The notes under the pieces are model-generated. The model saw only the letters and a list, made by a program, of their open reading frames with translations, did not search any database and was not told the DNA's origin. 64,000 nt of DNA from Chaenocephalus aceratus. Taxonomy: Eukaryota > Chordata > Actinopteri > Perciformes > Channichthyidae. This document shows positions 1-17,712 of the stretch, in pieces. Position 1 is the stretch's first letter; the number at the start of each line of letters is the position of its first letter. The stretch lies in assembly GCA_023974075.1 (NCBI GenBank), contig CM043785.1:27124025-27188024 (forward strand). Reading direction: 5' to 3'. The position numbers and the translations under genes are program-made.

Positions 1-1085
1 TATTTGAGTTTAACTTTTCAGACATCCTTGTTTTACATTACATATAGATGTTGCCTACAGTATTTTATCATACAAAGTTTTGTAAGTGTAATTTGTTTTA
101 ACGCACACACAGATATACCGTACTTGACATATATCATGTTTGTTTGCATTTATTTTTTCTCTGTCTGTCTTTCTTATAATATAGTAGAAGGGTTTCCTTC
201 ATGGTAATAATATAGCCGAGGTGGTAAGCCCCCCAGATGTAAACTTATCTCAATTTAAGTAGTCAATGATTGGCCTAAACAACTGCCCCTGCATTAAAAA
301 AACATGACATTTGTTGTATAAAAGAGCACATCTGGTCGTACTACTGTACTACTGATTAAAGGCTTTAATCCAAAAAGTGTGTTCATTTCTAAAAACATGT
401 CCAAAGAATGGTCTTAGTTTAGACAAATGTGGCCCAATAGGCCTACTGCCTTAAAAAGAAACCTTATAAGCATATGTGTATTCAGTCACTCGTTTGTAGC
501 AATCCATTTATCGAAAGGAATCTTGAATTTGTGGTTTTCACCAAATGAATGTGTGGATGATAAACACTGCAAATGCTGCGAGTCTCTAGATATGCCCGCG
601 CCACCAGAGGTACTGTAAGTCTGGCTGGGAGCCAAAAAGTCTCCGGTCATCTTTTGAAAGCATCTTTGAGGATGCTTCTTTGTAAAGCATCATTGTAAAT
701 GCTGTTTGCAGTTATCATCCTGTCTCCTTCTTTTTGCCATTTTCATGTTCAAATGATCTTCTTTCTTGATGCAAGTAAGCCCTAAAACATCTGAAAGACA
801 TGCAGTGCATTTATTGTATAATACATCAGTGTGTGTGGCAGCAGGACCCCCGTCTTGCTTGTGGCTGTTAGCCTCAGGGCATGTTGACTATACAGGAATT
901 ATAGTATTGTATTGCAACCATAAACCTTTGAGAGTTTCTGTAACATTGGGATTTTTCATGAATTAATGTGGTATAATTCATCTTACATAGGTCCTTTGTG
1001 TTTCATATTATGACCTAGTTGAATAACTTTTAAGTTTTGGATTGTTTAATTCAATTCTCTAAATCTGTCTACACCCCTGCTCTCC
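1..1085. other. Unique AT-rich DNA, nothing recognised
   Basis: I see no gene, transposon terminus or sizeable repeat here. Short open frames lack splice or coding signals. It lies upstream of the CpG-richer segment that follows, so it could be intergenic or upstream regulatory DNA; nothing in the sequence decides this. Confidence 0.5.
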
Positions 1086-1385
1086 ATCCCTCTCTTTTTT
1101 CTCTCTCTCCCTCCCCCCTCCCCTCTTCCCCTCCTCCGGAGCTTATCTCGGTGCGCATCGTCAGCATCAGTTTGAAGTCAAATCTGACAGCCGCTGCCTT
1201 GTCTTTTTCCGTCTCGTTCAATGGTGGTCATCCCGGCGCGTTTAAGAGGTACAGTCCCGGATTAGTGGGATAAATGTGTGTAATTATTGATGTACTTTTT
1301 GGGTGGTTGACCTCGATTGCCGCCCGGGATGTTGAGAGGCTGACGTGCTTTCTCTCAATGTGGTCTTACCTTTTCCTTTTGCAGT
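1086..1385 (+). promoter_or_regulatory. Candidate CpG-richer promoter / first-exon region
   Basis: A long C/T-rich tract is followed by DNA with clearly more CG dinucleotides than its surroundings (for example near 1138-1160 and 1205-1245). A possible splice donor (AG before GTACAG) sits near 1247, and a strong acceptor ends at 1385. This would fit a TATA-less vertebrate promoter and first noncoding exon on the + strand. No TATA box or known initiator is evident, and the call is inference from composition and splice signals only. Confidence 0.3.
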
Positions 1386-1494
1386 TCAGTCGGGACTGTG
1401 GGAGCGCGTCTGATCGCTGCCTTCAACTTGGGGTGAAGAAAGACAGGGAAACTCCTCGGGATTCTCCGTACACCGAGCTCTGATCCGTACATTC
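1386..1494 (+). other. Candidate noncoding exon
   Basis: A pyrimidine-rich acceptor ending TTTTGCAG at 1385 precedes a GC-rich segment that ends at a good donor (CTG before GTGAGC at 1495). The segment has no convincing start codon in good context, so it would be 5' untranslated sequence. It is the best exon-like object in the left part of the window. Which gene it would belong to cannot be seen. RNA evidence would settle it. Confidence 0.35.
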
Positions 1495-6300
<4,806 letters not shown>

Positions 6301-6380
<80 letters not shown>

Positions 6381-6389
6381 TGTGTGTGT
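6301..6389. repeat. (GT)n microsatellite with one interruption
   Basis: This is a GT tract of about 89 bp with a GG interruption at 6373-6374. Confidence 0.97.
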
Positions 6390-6902
6390 TTGTATTAGTA
6401 TCTCACTCAGTCAAGAACTGCTGTAATCACACGGCGATCGCCAAGTGCCTGCACTTCTGACAGAGTTAACATTTCTTTGGAATTTAAAGGGAGTAACATA
6501 AATAACGTCCACAGGGGGGATTTGTGCTACGTGTAGCTTGAACGGTAACAAAATACTTACATACAGTAAAGAGCTGTCTCCAAGGGAATGAAAATTGTAT
6601 GAAGCTAAAAGGAATTTTCTCATTCAGTAACCGTGCCTTCTACAAAACATGTTATATACTTGTAATTGCTTTGACAAATGGAGGTAATGTAATTCTGCCT
6701 GGATTGGATTCAGGTTTTTTTTTCCAATCTATGAAGAGAGGAAAGAAGGGGGGTGATTTGCCATACCAAGCATATAGGACTCTAGAGTGGGATTTGTGTC
6801 CTGTGTCTCACATTTTATATGTTTAGACTGCAAGGTCACTTCGTTAAAGAGAGGGAAATGTTGTAGTATTCTTAAAAACATTTAAAAAAATAAATTCATT
6901 CT
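6390..6902. other. Unique DNA up to the hAT insertion
   Basis: No gene or repeat terminus was recognised. The stretch ends at the target-site copy of the next element. Confidence 0.45.
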
Positions 6903-6910
6903 GTCAGCAT

Positions 6911-7989
6911 TAGGGCTGCTCGATTATGGCAAACATCTTAATCTCGATTATTTGGGTCAATAATTGTAATTGCGAAAAACATCCATTTATTGGAGAAAAA
7001 AATGTGAACAGTATGTTTTTAACAGTTGATTACCCTGAACTTTAAAGGTGACATGTCATGCTTTTCCGGTTATTGCCCGTCCCCTTGTGTGTTATGAAGG
7101 TTTTTATGCATGTAAACGGTCTGCAGAGTCAAAACCCTCAAAGTACACCATGTAGCGAGTAAAACTCTAAAACAGAAAATACCTCCCCAAAACGCCTCGT
7201 TGGAGATACGTCACTGTCCATTTGATTCTTCCGGGGACATCATGATGTCATGTCGTCCCCGGAACAAAATGGACTAATCCGTGGAGCCGTTACGTTACGT
7301 CCGCGGAGCCGTTACGTTAAGCTCCCGCTGATTGGTCAAAATTTACCAATCCACGGACTTCCTCACACACTCAGTGCAGGCAGCTCTGCTGATTTCTCCT
7401 CCCTGGCTGCAGGCGGATAACTGACAGTTGGGATTGCGGCGAAATTCTCTCTGCAGACCCGTTCTCACAGCGTTTATCAACCTTTTTCTTACTCAATATC
7501 AAGCCACACTTATTGTTTTTACTTCGGCTGTGACTTTGTGTGTGCTCAGGGTGAGTTTGGCTGTGTTTCGCTGTGTATCGCTAAACAAGGAAATCACACC
7601 TCCACGGAGCTTAGCGTGATTCACAACGTCCCGACTGGTCCCGACCAATCGGAGCACACTGGGCTCACAGGGAGGGGGGGCAAGAGCTGCAACGAGCCGT
7701 TAAGGACAGAGAGTGAATACACATACTTTACAGAGATGCTGTATGCGAAACCAATGTGAGTTTGGAAAATTGCACAGTATAAATCTATTCTAGTAGACCT
7801 CAACAATGGAATTATGATCAGTGGAAATGGCCATGACATGGGACCTTTAAGTATAATTCAACTGAAAAACCAAAAAAAAAAGTAATAATAATAAAAAATA
7901 ATCGTTTTATGTCGATTACGTTGTTTTCGTAATCGTTGCAAGCCATAATCGTAATCACGATTTAAAATACGATTAATTGAGCAGCCCTA
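6911..7989. mobile_element. Nonautonomous hAT-type DNA transposon
   Basis: Terminal inverted repeats begin TAGGGCTGCTCGATTA on the left and end TTGAGCAGCCCTA on the right. The element is flanked by a perfect 8-bp direct repeat, GTCAGCAT, at 6903-6910 and 7990-7997. An 8-bp duplication with short TIRs is the hAT signature. Both subterminal regions are rich in CGATTA/TAATCG words, which could be transposase-binding repeats. No transposase frame is present, so movement would depend on an autonomous relative. A second element (7046-7846) sits inside it, so this copy is the older of the two. Confidence 0.85.
7046..7846. mobile_element. TTAA-flanked nonautonomous DNA transposon nested in the hAT element
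   Basis: The ends AGGTGACATGTCATG and CATGACATGGGACCT form inverted repeats with few mismatches. TTAA flanks both sides (7042-7045 and 7847-7850). A TTAA target is used by the piggyBac and Kolobok superfamilies, and I cannot choose between them from the termini. The interior holds short open frames without recognisable domains. The element interrupts the surrounding hAT copy, so it inserted later. Confidence 0.75.
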
Positions 7990-7997
7990 GTCAGCAT

Positions 7998-8771
7998 TAT
8001 GTTGTATGTCATCCTTATTGTTGTTCTGTTTTTTATGTTACATGTGTAACTAATGTGCTGCAGGTCACCCTTGAAAAAGAGATCTTTTTATCTCAAGGGG
8101 CTTCACCTGGTTAAATAAAGGCTACAAACAAACAAACATTCACATTTTCCTTTCATTTCCTTCCTTTGCCTTAGCAAAACCTTTTAAAAATATGTAACAT
8201 CTCCCTGCTGCTTGAGTTTATGAGCGCATCATGCAGGAGAGAACGCTTCAGCGTGTGCAGTAATCAAGGGAAGATTGTGTTTGTATGAGTGAACGGTGGG
8301 ATATCGCTACTTTATCAGAGAGTAATCTGTTTGCACTGGTTCAAATTGTTCCCTCTTGACATGTCATCATTCACATACATGCACAACAAATGCATACTTG
8401 TGTACACAGAGACACACTTGCACACCCACACACGCACCCACAGCCCCTCCCCACCAGCCCCTCCACTTTGGCTGTTAGTCTAATTTATGAGGTGCCGTTA
8501 ATTTGGCCTAAACGTTCGTAGCGAGACCTCCCTCCTCTCTCATCCCTTCATCCCTGCATCCCTCCTTCTCATCCTGTCTCTCATCAGTCACTCGGCCGAG
8601 TAAATCAGAGGGGTGGTATTGCACAGCAGGCAATAGATAGACTGGACACCTTGAATAATATACCGCTGTCCTTCCCCCTCCCTCCCTATCTGTCGAACTC
8701 TCTCCATCTCTCTTGCCCGCTGTTTAAATCAAATTTGGCTCCTCTCCTCTCATCTCATCTTTAACTCTTTT
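7998..8771. other. Unique DNA, pyrimidine-rich at the right end
   Basis: No gene was recognised. C/T-rich stretches (8528-8585, 8670-8765) precede the LINE insertion. Confidence 0.45.
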
Positions 8772-8778
8772 AGTTTAG

Positions 8779-10019
8779 GCCGATTGTCGAACCTCAGATT
8801 GAGGAGGAACAATGCGGATTCCGTCCTGGTCGTGGAACGACGGATCAGCTTTTTACTCTCGCAAGGATCCTGGAGGGGGCCTGGGAGTACGCTTATCCGG
8901 TCTACATGTGTTTTGTAGACTTGGAGAAGGCGTATGACCGGGTTCCCAGGGAGTTACTGTGGGAGGTGCTGCGGGAATATGGGGTGAGGGGGTCTCTACT
9001 CAGGGCCATCCAATCTCTGTACTCCCAAAGCGAGAGCTGTGTCCGGGTCCTCGGCAGTAAGTCGGACCCATTTCCGGTGAGGGTTGGCCTCCGCCAGGGC
9101 TGCGCTTTGTCACCAATCCTGTTTGTAATATACATGGATCGGATTTCGAGGCGTAGTCGTGGGGGGGGGGGGTCTGCAGTTCGGTGGACTAAGGATTGCA
9201 CCACTGCTTTTTGCAGATGATGTGGTTCTGATGGCTTCATCGGTCTGCGACCTTCAGCACTCACTGGATCGGTTCGCAACCGAGTGTGAAGCGGCTGGGA
9301 TGAGGATCAGCACCTCCAAATCTGAGGCCATGGTTCTCAGCAGGAAACCGATGGACTGTCCACTCCAAGTAGGGAATGAGTCCTTACCCCAAGTGAAGGA
9401 GTTCAAGTATCTCGGGGTCTTGTTCTCGAGTGAGGGAACAATGGAGCGTGAGATGGGCCGGAGAATCGGAGCAGCGGGAGCGGTACTGCAGTCGCTTTAC
9501 CGCACCGTTGTGACGAAAAGGGAGCTGAGCCAGAAGGCAAAGCTCTCTGTCTACCGGGCCATTTTCGTTCCTACCCTCACCTATGGTCATGAAGGATGGG
9601 TCATGACCGAAAGAACGAGATCGCGGATACAAGCGGCCGAGATGGGTTTCCTCCGCCGGTGGCTGGTGTCTCCCTTAGAGATAAGGTGAGAAGTTCGGTC
9701 ATCAGGGAGGGACTCGGAGTTGAGCCGCTCCTCCTTCGCGTCGAAAGAAGCCAGTTGAGGTGGTTCGGGCACCTAGTTAGGATGCCACCTGGGCGCCTCC
9801 CTAGGGAGGTGTTCCAGGCACGTCCAGCTGGGAAGAGACCAAGGGGTAGACCTAGGACCAGGTGGAGGGATTATATCTCTTCGCTGGCCTGGGAGCGCCT
9901 TGGGATCCCCCAGTCAGAGCTGGTTGATGTCGCCAGGGAAAAGAAAGTTTGGGGCTCTCTGCTGGAACTGCTACCCCCGCGACCCGACCACGGATAAGCG
10001 GGAGAAGATGGATGGATGG
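8779..10019 (+). mobile_element. 5'-truncated RTE-clade (Rex3/Expander-like) LINE
   Basis: The 3' part of a non-LTR retrotransposon on the + strand ends in tandem GATG units (about 10006-10019). Such a tail is known from the teleost Rex3 family of RTE LINEs. The sequence AGTTTAG occurs immediately before (8772-8778) and at the 3' end (10020-10026, sharing the last A) and is a plausible target-site duplication. The endonuclease and the front of the reverse transcriptase are missing, as expected of incomplete target-primed reverse transcription. The clade call is from recall of the family tail and reverse-transcriptase style, not from a search. Confidence 0.85.
8780..9997 (+). pseudogene. LINE ORF2 C-terminal part: reverse transcriptase, two frameshifts
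   Basis: Reverse-transcriptase blocks appear in order: GFRPGRGTTDQ; motif A FVDLEKAYDRV with the first catalytic Asp; motif B GLRQGCALSPILF; motif C LLFADDVVLM with the Asp pair; and the thumb-side KYLGVLFS. A C-terminal GHLVRMPPGRLPREVF and RGRPRTRW region follows. The frame breaks inside a G run near 9162-9172, and again near 9657-9660, where comparison with the copy at 17175-17712 shows one missing base. It ends with a stop at 9995-9997. No start codon remains because the element is 5' truncated. The gene product would copy LINE RNA at the target site; this copy cannot. Confidence 0.9.
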
Positions 10020-10426
<407 letters not shown>

Positions 10427-13168
10427 AAGAAAGTCTACATGAAAGCTTCTCAGAGTCCCCATACAGTGCTCAGATGGGGCTCAAAGCCTTGGTTTTCATC
10501 CACATTTAGGATTCGCATAGCATCAGATACACACACTTAGATATAATATTCACACACACGCACGTGCCTTTCCACACATGAATTCACACATCAACACATG
10601 CCCTCTCCCCCTTTTCCCCTCATTATCTTCTTAATTTACTTTCTTTTTCTCCCTACGTTTTCTCTTTTTGTGTCTCACTCTCTCTTAAATACACACAAAC
10701 AGACACTATAGGGTCCGGCTGAGGGGGAATCTTCTCGAAGTGAACAGGAAGAGCATCAGGCATCTGAGACTCCCCAATCGCTTTACGCCACATTGTTCTT
10801 CTCTAATTCCATACACTTGGGAGTCACTCTGAGCTTTATGCACTGACTGCCCGGCACACCTATACATCACTGTCCATCTCTCCACCTCTTTCTCTTGTCT
10901 GTTGCTGTCTCTTTTCCATCCTCCACCAGGCTCTAAATCATTCTGGGTTTCATGTCTATTTATTTTTCTTCTTTTCCTTCTTAAGTCACATCTTTCCTAG
11001 TGTCAGTCTCTCACGCACACCCATCTACGGCCCCCTCTCTGTCGCTCTCCTCTCTCCTCTTCAAATTCCCATAGCGCAAAGGGCTTAGCTCCCTCTCAAT
11101 AAATGTAACAACATCTAGTAGTCTCTTGTTCTCTGCCATATACCCCCCCTCCTTCCCCATATCTACCCCCCCCCTCTCTGTCACTTCTCCCTCTCTCAGC
11201 GGGCTTTGTACTAGTGCACACTTACAGCAGTCACAAGATAAAGCATGCTACCTCTGCCCTATCCCTCTGAGTATTATATAAAAACCACTGTGGTTTCATT
11301 AGGCAAGAACACCTTTAAACACTGCCTCATTCTATATAAAGATCAGACTCTCTTTAAAGCAAAACTTTGAATTAATTAGAATATAAATCAGCCAGAAAGG
11401 AGATTTTCAAGGGTGATAATGATTTAAGAGTTTTCATAACATAAACACTCGTTTAAACATAGTAAGATATCATTATCCCAGCAAAATTGGAAACAAACTA
11501 AAAAAGTACCAAACTTACTTTCCTAACTACTTCAGGAGAACAAAGCATTTTCCTGATGTGAAATATATTCCAACCTTTTACACTTTCCAAAATGTCATTT
11601 CAATACAGAAAAGTTTGGCTCAGTGACTGCATCTCTGAGAATCAACTTTTTCTAAAAGGAAAATGTTTCTTAAACCTCTCTGTTCTCTAAATTGTAAAAT
11701 TATATTTAAACTCGCAGACGCTGTAATATATTTTGACAACAATACTTACCATCAAAATCAAAAGGAAAATTCAAAGATCCCTCAAATTTAACTCATAGTG
11801 AAGATATAACATGTTCTCAGTCATTCTAACCAGCACATTTCAGTGGGAAAAAATTGTAAACATAATACCGTTTTGCAAAACTGAATTGAAAATGTTTTAT
11901 GCTGCAGTAATTAAAAATAATTTCTTCAAGAAAATAAAATGACAATGTTTTTGATCCAATGTTATATTTTCTCTTTTTACCAATTCCTTCCAATTAGAAA
12001 GGAATCTTATTAAGTTGGATAGGTGATTGGACAAAACTATTGATAATACAAATATATATATATTTAGATATGCTGTAAGAAAGCATGGGTTAAAAAGATA
12101 AAATAGACATTGAAACAGTGATAACAAATTTGAACAGAATAGCCGTTTAGAAGGTTTTATACTGTTTTAAAGGAAAGTTTTAGTGGGAGCTGTTAACTTG
12201 TAGGATATATTGCGCACTCGTCCTGACTTGTGAAATGTAATTCACCAATAAATGCATTCAGGTCATGTTCTTTTGGATCAGCAGCATAAATCAGGACTTA
12301 TATGCTTCTAACAATACTGGCAGCCTGCTAAAACACTCAGGTATGAGCAGAATGATGAAATGTTATTATATAAAAGATTTTTCTAACTTGATTTTGAGGG
12401 ATCACTGGACACATTCATTGTTTCATTCAAAAATGTAGGACATGTATAATAAATGTGATAATACATGGATGTAAACCTGTAAAAAAACCTCAATACTACC
12501 CACACACCATCAGGGATACGACTTAAAGAGATCAAATTCAATGACGGACGGACATGGAACTAGCAAATCAACTATGAATTTGGTGATTTTGTTTGTGTGT
12601 GAATCCATTATGTGGCTGTATCTGTGAGATCTCTGGGACACAGGCCAAGTGTCTCTGGCTGAGCCATCTCCATTTGTGTGTCTGTTCAGTCAGCCACACA
12701 GAAGACAGATAGAACCACCAGTCTGCTCACCCCTCCAGTTGCACCGATGTAATCAGACCTCAGCAGTCATAAACCAACGGCAACGGACACTGTGCCCGGC
12801 CCGCTGTCACACACACCCACACACACACTCACACACACCCACACACAGAAACACAATCCTACAAACACCAATACTCTAAATGAAGTGTAGACTTGTGCAA
12901 ATGGACAGAGTACTGTGTGTAAACTGGCACAAATGCAAACACAAATATGAGAGGTAGGACTATCACATTGGCTCGCACATGCATAACTGTATATGCTGAC
13001 ACATACATGCACACACTCACATGTTAAAGTGAGGTGTTATGTGCTGAGTGGTTGTCCTCTTTAAATTGAGGCTTTTTGCCCAACATGCCCCCATTTGCCT
13101 TAGCAGGAAGGATGTCTTCTGGCTCAGGGGGGGATCTTCATCGTGTTGCTCATCCTGCCACCATTAAG
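10427..13168. other. Unique AT-rich DNA with a pyrimidine-rich left third
   Basis: From 10540 to 11200 the strand is C/T-rich with scattered CA runs. From 11280 to 12500 it is strongly AT-rich. Short CA runs occur at 12810-12850. No transposon termini, coding exons or RNA genes were recognised. Confidence 0.45.
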
Positions 13169-13260
13169 TGTGTGTGTGTGTGTGTGGTGTGTGTGTGTGT
13201 GTGGTGTGTGTGTGTGTGTGTGTGTGTGGGTGTGTGGTGTGTTGTGTGTGTGTGTTGTGT
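13169..13260. repeat. Interrupted (TG)n microsatellite
   Basis: TG runs are broken several times by GG or TT, an imperfect and probably older tract. Confidence 0.95.
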
Positions 13261-14030
13261 GAGTTATGTGAAAGCTTGTGTCTTTATCTCCCTCCCTCAC
13301 TGTCTCTTCCCTTCCATCACTCTTTTATCACCTCCATCAGTGTCTGTTTCACCCCTCACCGCCGCCTGTGTCTCGGGCCATTTGTGTCTGTTGTCTTTTT
13401 GTTATCTTGTCTTTTGTTCTCCTCCTCTACAAACTAACAGTGTCTCCCTCTCCGGTCTTCCCGTCTTTCTTCCTCTCTCTCCAGCTTTGTGGTGTGAACG
13501 ATGGTGGATGACTGTGCTTTAGGAGATTTACTGCTGGATCCTGTCTCTGTCAGGTGTCGAGACCAAAAGAAAGCGATGAAGGAGGCGAGAGAGGGAGAAG
13601 CAGATGGAAGATAGAGCAGTACACAGGGAGGATGGCGGAGGGAGAAAGGGGAAGCAAATGGAATGGTAGAATGGGGTCGAAAGAAAGGGGTGAAAAGAGA
13701 ATATTATGTATGAGAACATCGAACGAAGTAGAGAAACAAACATTTGAACGGGGTATAGAATAGAAAGAAGAGCTTTAAAAACAGTCCTCTGAATATAGTT
13801 TGGCGGAATAGCTATATGCTCAGATATAACTCTTTTCTCTCATACTCTCTTTTTCAGTTTCTCACCCAAACATAGACACTATTATTACAGACTAACAAAC
13901 TCAGACAGGCACAAGAAACAAGTAAGTGAACTCATGCTGTCAGTTCCAGGGGAAACTCACATTCACACTGACCAGAAACCATTTTGCCTGCCATGGTAAA
14001 TGTGAAGATTTGCAGATCTCACATTCTGCT
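13261..14030. other. Unique DNA with candidate splice-flanked segments
   Basis: A segment at 13858-13921 has a pyrimidine-rich acceptor (CTTTTTCAG) and a strong donor (GTAAGTG). Another at about 13484-13549 has an acceptor (CTCTCCAG) and a weak donor. Neither holds a convincing coding frame. They are listed as weak noncoding-exon candidates only. Confidence 0.25.
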
Positions 14031-14034
14031 TTAA

Positions 14035-15525
14035 CCTGTTAATCCCCAAAGCCCCCGCCGACGGGGCTTTTTTTTTTTCTTCACGAAACTGTGTCTCAGG
14101 GCTTCTTAAAATGTAATAAACTATGAATGTGTCATACTCACTTAACGAGAAGAAACTAAGCTAACTGACAATATGAACCATTTTTTACCGAAAACAAAAC
14201 ACAAGTCTCACAAGAAGCGTCTAACGAACCCTGAGCGAACAAATTCTAACGCAGTTAGCACAGAACAGGTATAAATCGATCAATATACTTATCCGATATG
14301 CACAAACAAGCTTTGCTAGCAAGCTGAGATTCCACAGATTATAGAAATATAAGTATCATCACTGAGAAATTAGAACTCGCGACAGGGGAAGAAAAACCAG
14401 ACAACACACGACGTAGCTTTAGGTAGCAAAAAACTGAGATATGCTCACCTTTTGCTGTTATTCTGATCAAAAGTTGTGTTCAATGGCATTAAAACGAGAA
14501 AAACGCGGCTGAAGGTTAATCCATAGGTTAATCCAATGTGTCTGTCACTTTGAAAAATGATTGATAATCCATAATTCCATTTTTATGTAAAAACTGAGTT
14601 TTCATATTAGCTGCTAATGATAGCGTCCTAGTGTATGACAGCTTCCTGTTTTGGGTATTCTGGCTACGCGTCACTCTCACTCCTTATTTGGTAAGTGTGT
14701 GTGTATGTGGAACTTCCCCTCGATTCCATTGGTTCTAACGGTTAAAAGAGATGTCAATCATCAAATCGACCAAGGGGGGCACAGAGATAGGTCAAATCCA
14801 CCAAATGACCCCATAAGTGTTTTTTTGTTTGCTAAATCTCTCTAAAAAGGTAAATTTTCACATGTTTTGCATCAATCTTGATACAGGGGTACTTATTATT
14901 GTCATGATCGTCTGTGTTGTGTTTTGTCTGTCTAGATCTGTCCTTTGGTTTCCTGTCTGTGTGTTCCCTTCCTACCTGATTACCTGATTGTGTTCACCTT
15001 GTGCTGTGGTTTTCTCCTCCCTCCTCACCTGTGTCTTGTTTGTTTCATTAGTCCTGTGTGCATTTAGGTTCTGCGTTTCTGTTTGTCTTTGTGAGATCCT
15101 GTTTGTTTTGACTGTGTTCACGGGGAAGAGCTCTGGTATTTTTCTTGTAACCTTCAAATAAAGGTATTTCCTGTGAAATCTGCGTTTGGGTCCTGCTGCT
15201 TCGCTCAAACCCTGACAATTATATGTATTAGTTGGATTCCTAAAGCTTTTAGTCTACTATCCCATCATTCAAGGGTGGTTTTCACTATAAGTAATGTTTT
15301 TCTTTGGAAGGACACACTATTTTTTACTATGTTCAATCTGAATTTACTTTAAAATAAAAAAAAAAAAATATTGATTCTGACTCTTCTACATCCGACTCAC
15401 AGATTTATCATTGCTTTGAGAAAAAAGATTATTAATTACCCCTTTTAGAAGTGAAGTTATGGTCATTTGTTCTGGGAATGTCATTTTCGAGCCTGAGACC
15501 TGGAAAACAGGCTCGGCTTAACAGG
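14035..15525. mobile_element. TTAA-flanked DNA transposon (piggyBac-like or Kolobok-like) carrying a solo LTR
   Basis: TTAA occurs at 14031-14034 and 15526-15529. It abuts short inverted termini, CCTGTTAA on the left and TTAACAGG on the right. The left end also contains a GC-rich hairpin (AAGCCCC with GGGGCTT, about 14048-14068). The short TIR starting CC with TTAA duplication favours piggyBac. About 1.17 kb remains after removing the inserted solo LTR, with no recognisable transposase. It is judged a nonautonomous copy. Confidence 0.6.
14900..15217 (+). mobile_element. Solo LTR of an LTR retrotransposon
   Basis: A 318-bp unit begins TGTCATG and ends CCTGACA, with TG...CA termini. An AATAAA polyadenylation signal lies near 15157-15162. 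It is flanked by a perfect 5-bp duplication, ATTAT (14895-14899 and 15218-15222). No internal region is attached, so it most likely arose by LTR-LTR recombination. Its 3' part (AATAAAGGTATTT, then GGGTCCTGC) resembles the LTRs of the element at 32498-34844, suggesting one broad family. Confidence 0.85.
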
Positions 15526-15529
15526 TTAA

Positions 15530-17174
15530 ACCCAACTCTCCCAACGGTTAACTCTGGGGGTCTTGTGAGGGGTTAAAGTTGCGGCGGAAGGGACAATGTC
15601 AATGTGTTTAACCCATTAAGAGTCCATTCGCAGTCTTTAATGGCTCCCAAGAGGAAACGCACACATACATTCTCAAAGATCAGGCTGACTGCCTCAGCAG
15701 AGAACATATATTCATAGCATACAGACGCACATTTCCCTTACTGTGCTTCTGAGGCTATCCGTACTTTGCGTTTATGCTCTAATTCGAACACAATAGGTCG
15801 ATGTAATTTAAATTAAATGTATTCTTAGATACAGTACAGGGAAACTAATTTGCCAACAAATCGACTCATACAGACAACAGACATTACATTAAAAGTTCAC
15901 AAGAAATACTTACAACAAATAAATAATGAATACAACGGAAATAATAACGCTTCGATGTCAAAAATAATTTCACGTTTTCTACAGATGCAGGGATATTTGT
16001 GAGGATAACCTTTATAGAACCAATCAGAATGAACCGTTTCGCAACTTACTCTTGATTTTACTAGTGGTGTTGGTAAATACTATTGTGACTGTTGACATAG
16101 ATTCTAGGCTACAATTTATTGGACTAGATTATTAAAACAAATAAATATTTCAATATGGTGGGGAGTGGACTATGTGCTACTAAAGGTATTCATTCACCAT
16201 AGTGAATGGTTACAAAATAAACATCATGTGGCTTCAACATATTAAATCAATAACATTTGAAGATCCAGTTTGTCACATACAACTTCCATATTATTTGAAT
16301 ACAACATACATTAATTCCACTTGCAGATTCATGTTAATATTTAACTGCATATATCTATATTAGCTGTGTTATCAAGAATGTGCTCATAAGGCACAACTGC
16401 TCCACATCCTGTACGGCCAAAAATAGCCCTGCATCCAAACAACACATGGGGCTGGTGTGGGCGTGAGGCTGCAGGTACTGGAGAGAAGTGAGATACAAAC
16501 CAGGAAGTCACACAACACAACATACTGCAGAGCACTTTATACTCCTTTGAGGGAGGACTTTACAACTTTGTAAAGTTATCATATTAGCAATAACTTGCCC
16601 CTCCTTCTAGACGCTTTTATTGTAAACAGCTAAAATAGCATGTTGCTACATAGCACAACGCTTTAAACACTCTTCATTAATCACAGTCACAAAACATACA
16701 TTTATGATGTGACTGCAACAGACTTGAAAAGTGACTTTTAATATTCAAATTTTGCCCTCTGATCACAACAGGTGAATTTTATCGTCAGGCTTTTACACTC
16801 TGGTGCTGGTGGTCAGGTTCACACTATGTTGGTGTGTCAGTGACAGCGTTGCTGGCAGCAGTGCCGGCACAAACCAGACACCTCATGTTGTTAAAACATG
16901 ACTCATCTTCAGAATGCTCCTACTTTCAATGAACACTATTTAAATTAATAACAATTGATTTATTTAGACATTATTAAGGTTTGTGTTGACAATGTGCAAA
17001 TAGAAAGTTTACCTCAAAACTCACTATATCAGTATAGGATTCAGAGCAATTTTGTTTATTTTAGTTGAAAAGAAAAAAAGAAAACGCCTGTTTTCAATCC
17101 GATTAGACCTCCAATGTGTTTGTGTGAAACTTAAATATCTTAGTCAATTAATTAATATCTGATCTTCAAACTGT
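15530..17174. other. AT-rich unique DNA
   Basis: No gene, transposon terminus or RNA gene was recognised. The short open frame at 16341-16535 has no supporting motif. Confidence 0.45.
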
Positions 17175-17712
17175 CCATCCATCCATCTTCTCCCGCTTAT
17201 CCGTGGTCGGGTCGCGGTGGTAGCAGTTCCAGCAGAGAGCCCCAAACTTTCTTTTCCCTGGCGACATCAACCAGCTCTGACTGGGGGATCCCAAGGCGCT
17301 CCCAGGCCAGCGAAGAGATATAATCACTCCACCTGGTCCTAGGTCTACCCCTTGGTCTCTTCCCAGCTGGACGTGCCTGGAACACCTCCCTAGGGAGGCG
17401 CCCAGGTGGCATCCTAACTAGGTGCCCGAACCACCTCAACTGGCTCCTTTCGACGCGAAGGAGGAGCGGCTCAACTCCGAGTCCCTCCCTGATGACCGAA
17501 ACTTCTCACCTTATCCCTAAGGGAGACGCCAGCCACCCTGCGGAGAAAAACCCATCTCGACCGCTTGTATCCGCGATCTCGTTCTTTCGGTCATGACCCA
17601 TCCTTCATGACCAGGTGAGGGTAGGAACGAAAATGGCCCGGTAGACAGAGAGCTTTGTCTTCTGGCTCAGCTCCCTTTTCGTCACAACGGTGCGGTAAAG
17701 CTACTGCAGAAC
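17175..17712 (-). mobile_element. 5'-truncated RTE-clade LINE tail, minus strand
   Basis: This is the reverse complement of the same family as the copy at 8779-10019. It starts on the + strand with CCATCCATCCATC (the GATG tail in reverse) and reads through the C-terminal coding part. Similarity ends near 17712. The C-terminal frame (17197-17439, minus) holds the GHLVRMPPGRLPREVF and RGRPRTRW motifs. Only about 540 bp is left, and no reverse-transcriptase catalytic motif survives. Confidence 0.9.

Noticed and set aside
9595..9689. Separate genes for the LINE frames that overlap near 9600-9690
   Set aside because: They are parts of one reverse-transcriptase frame separated by a frameshift.
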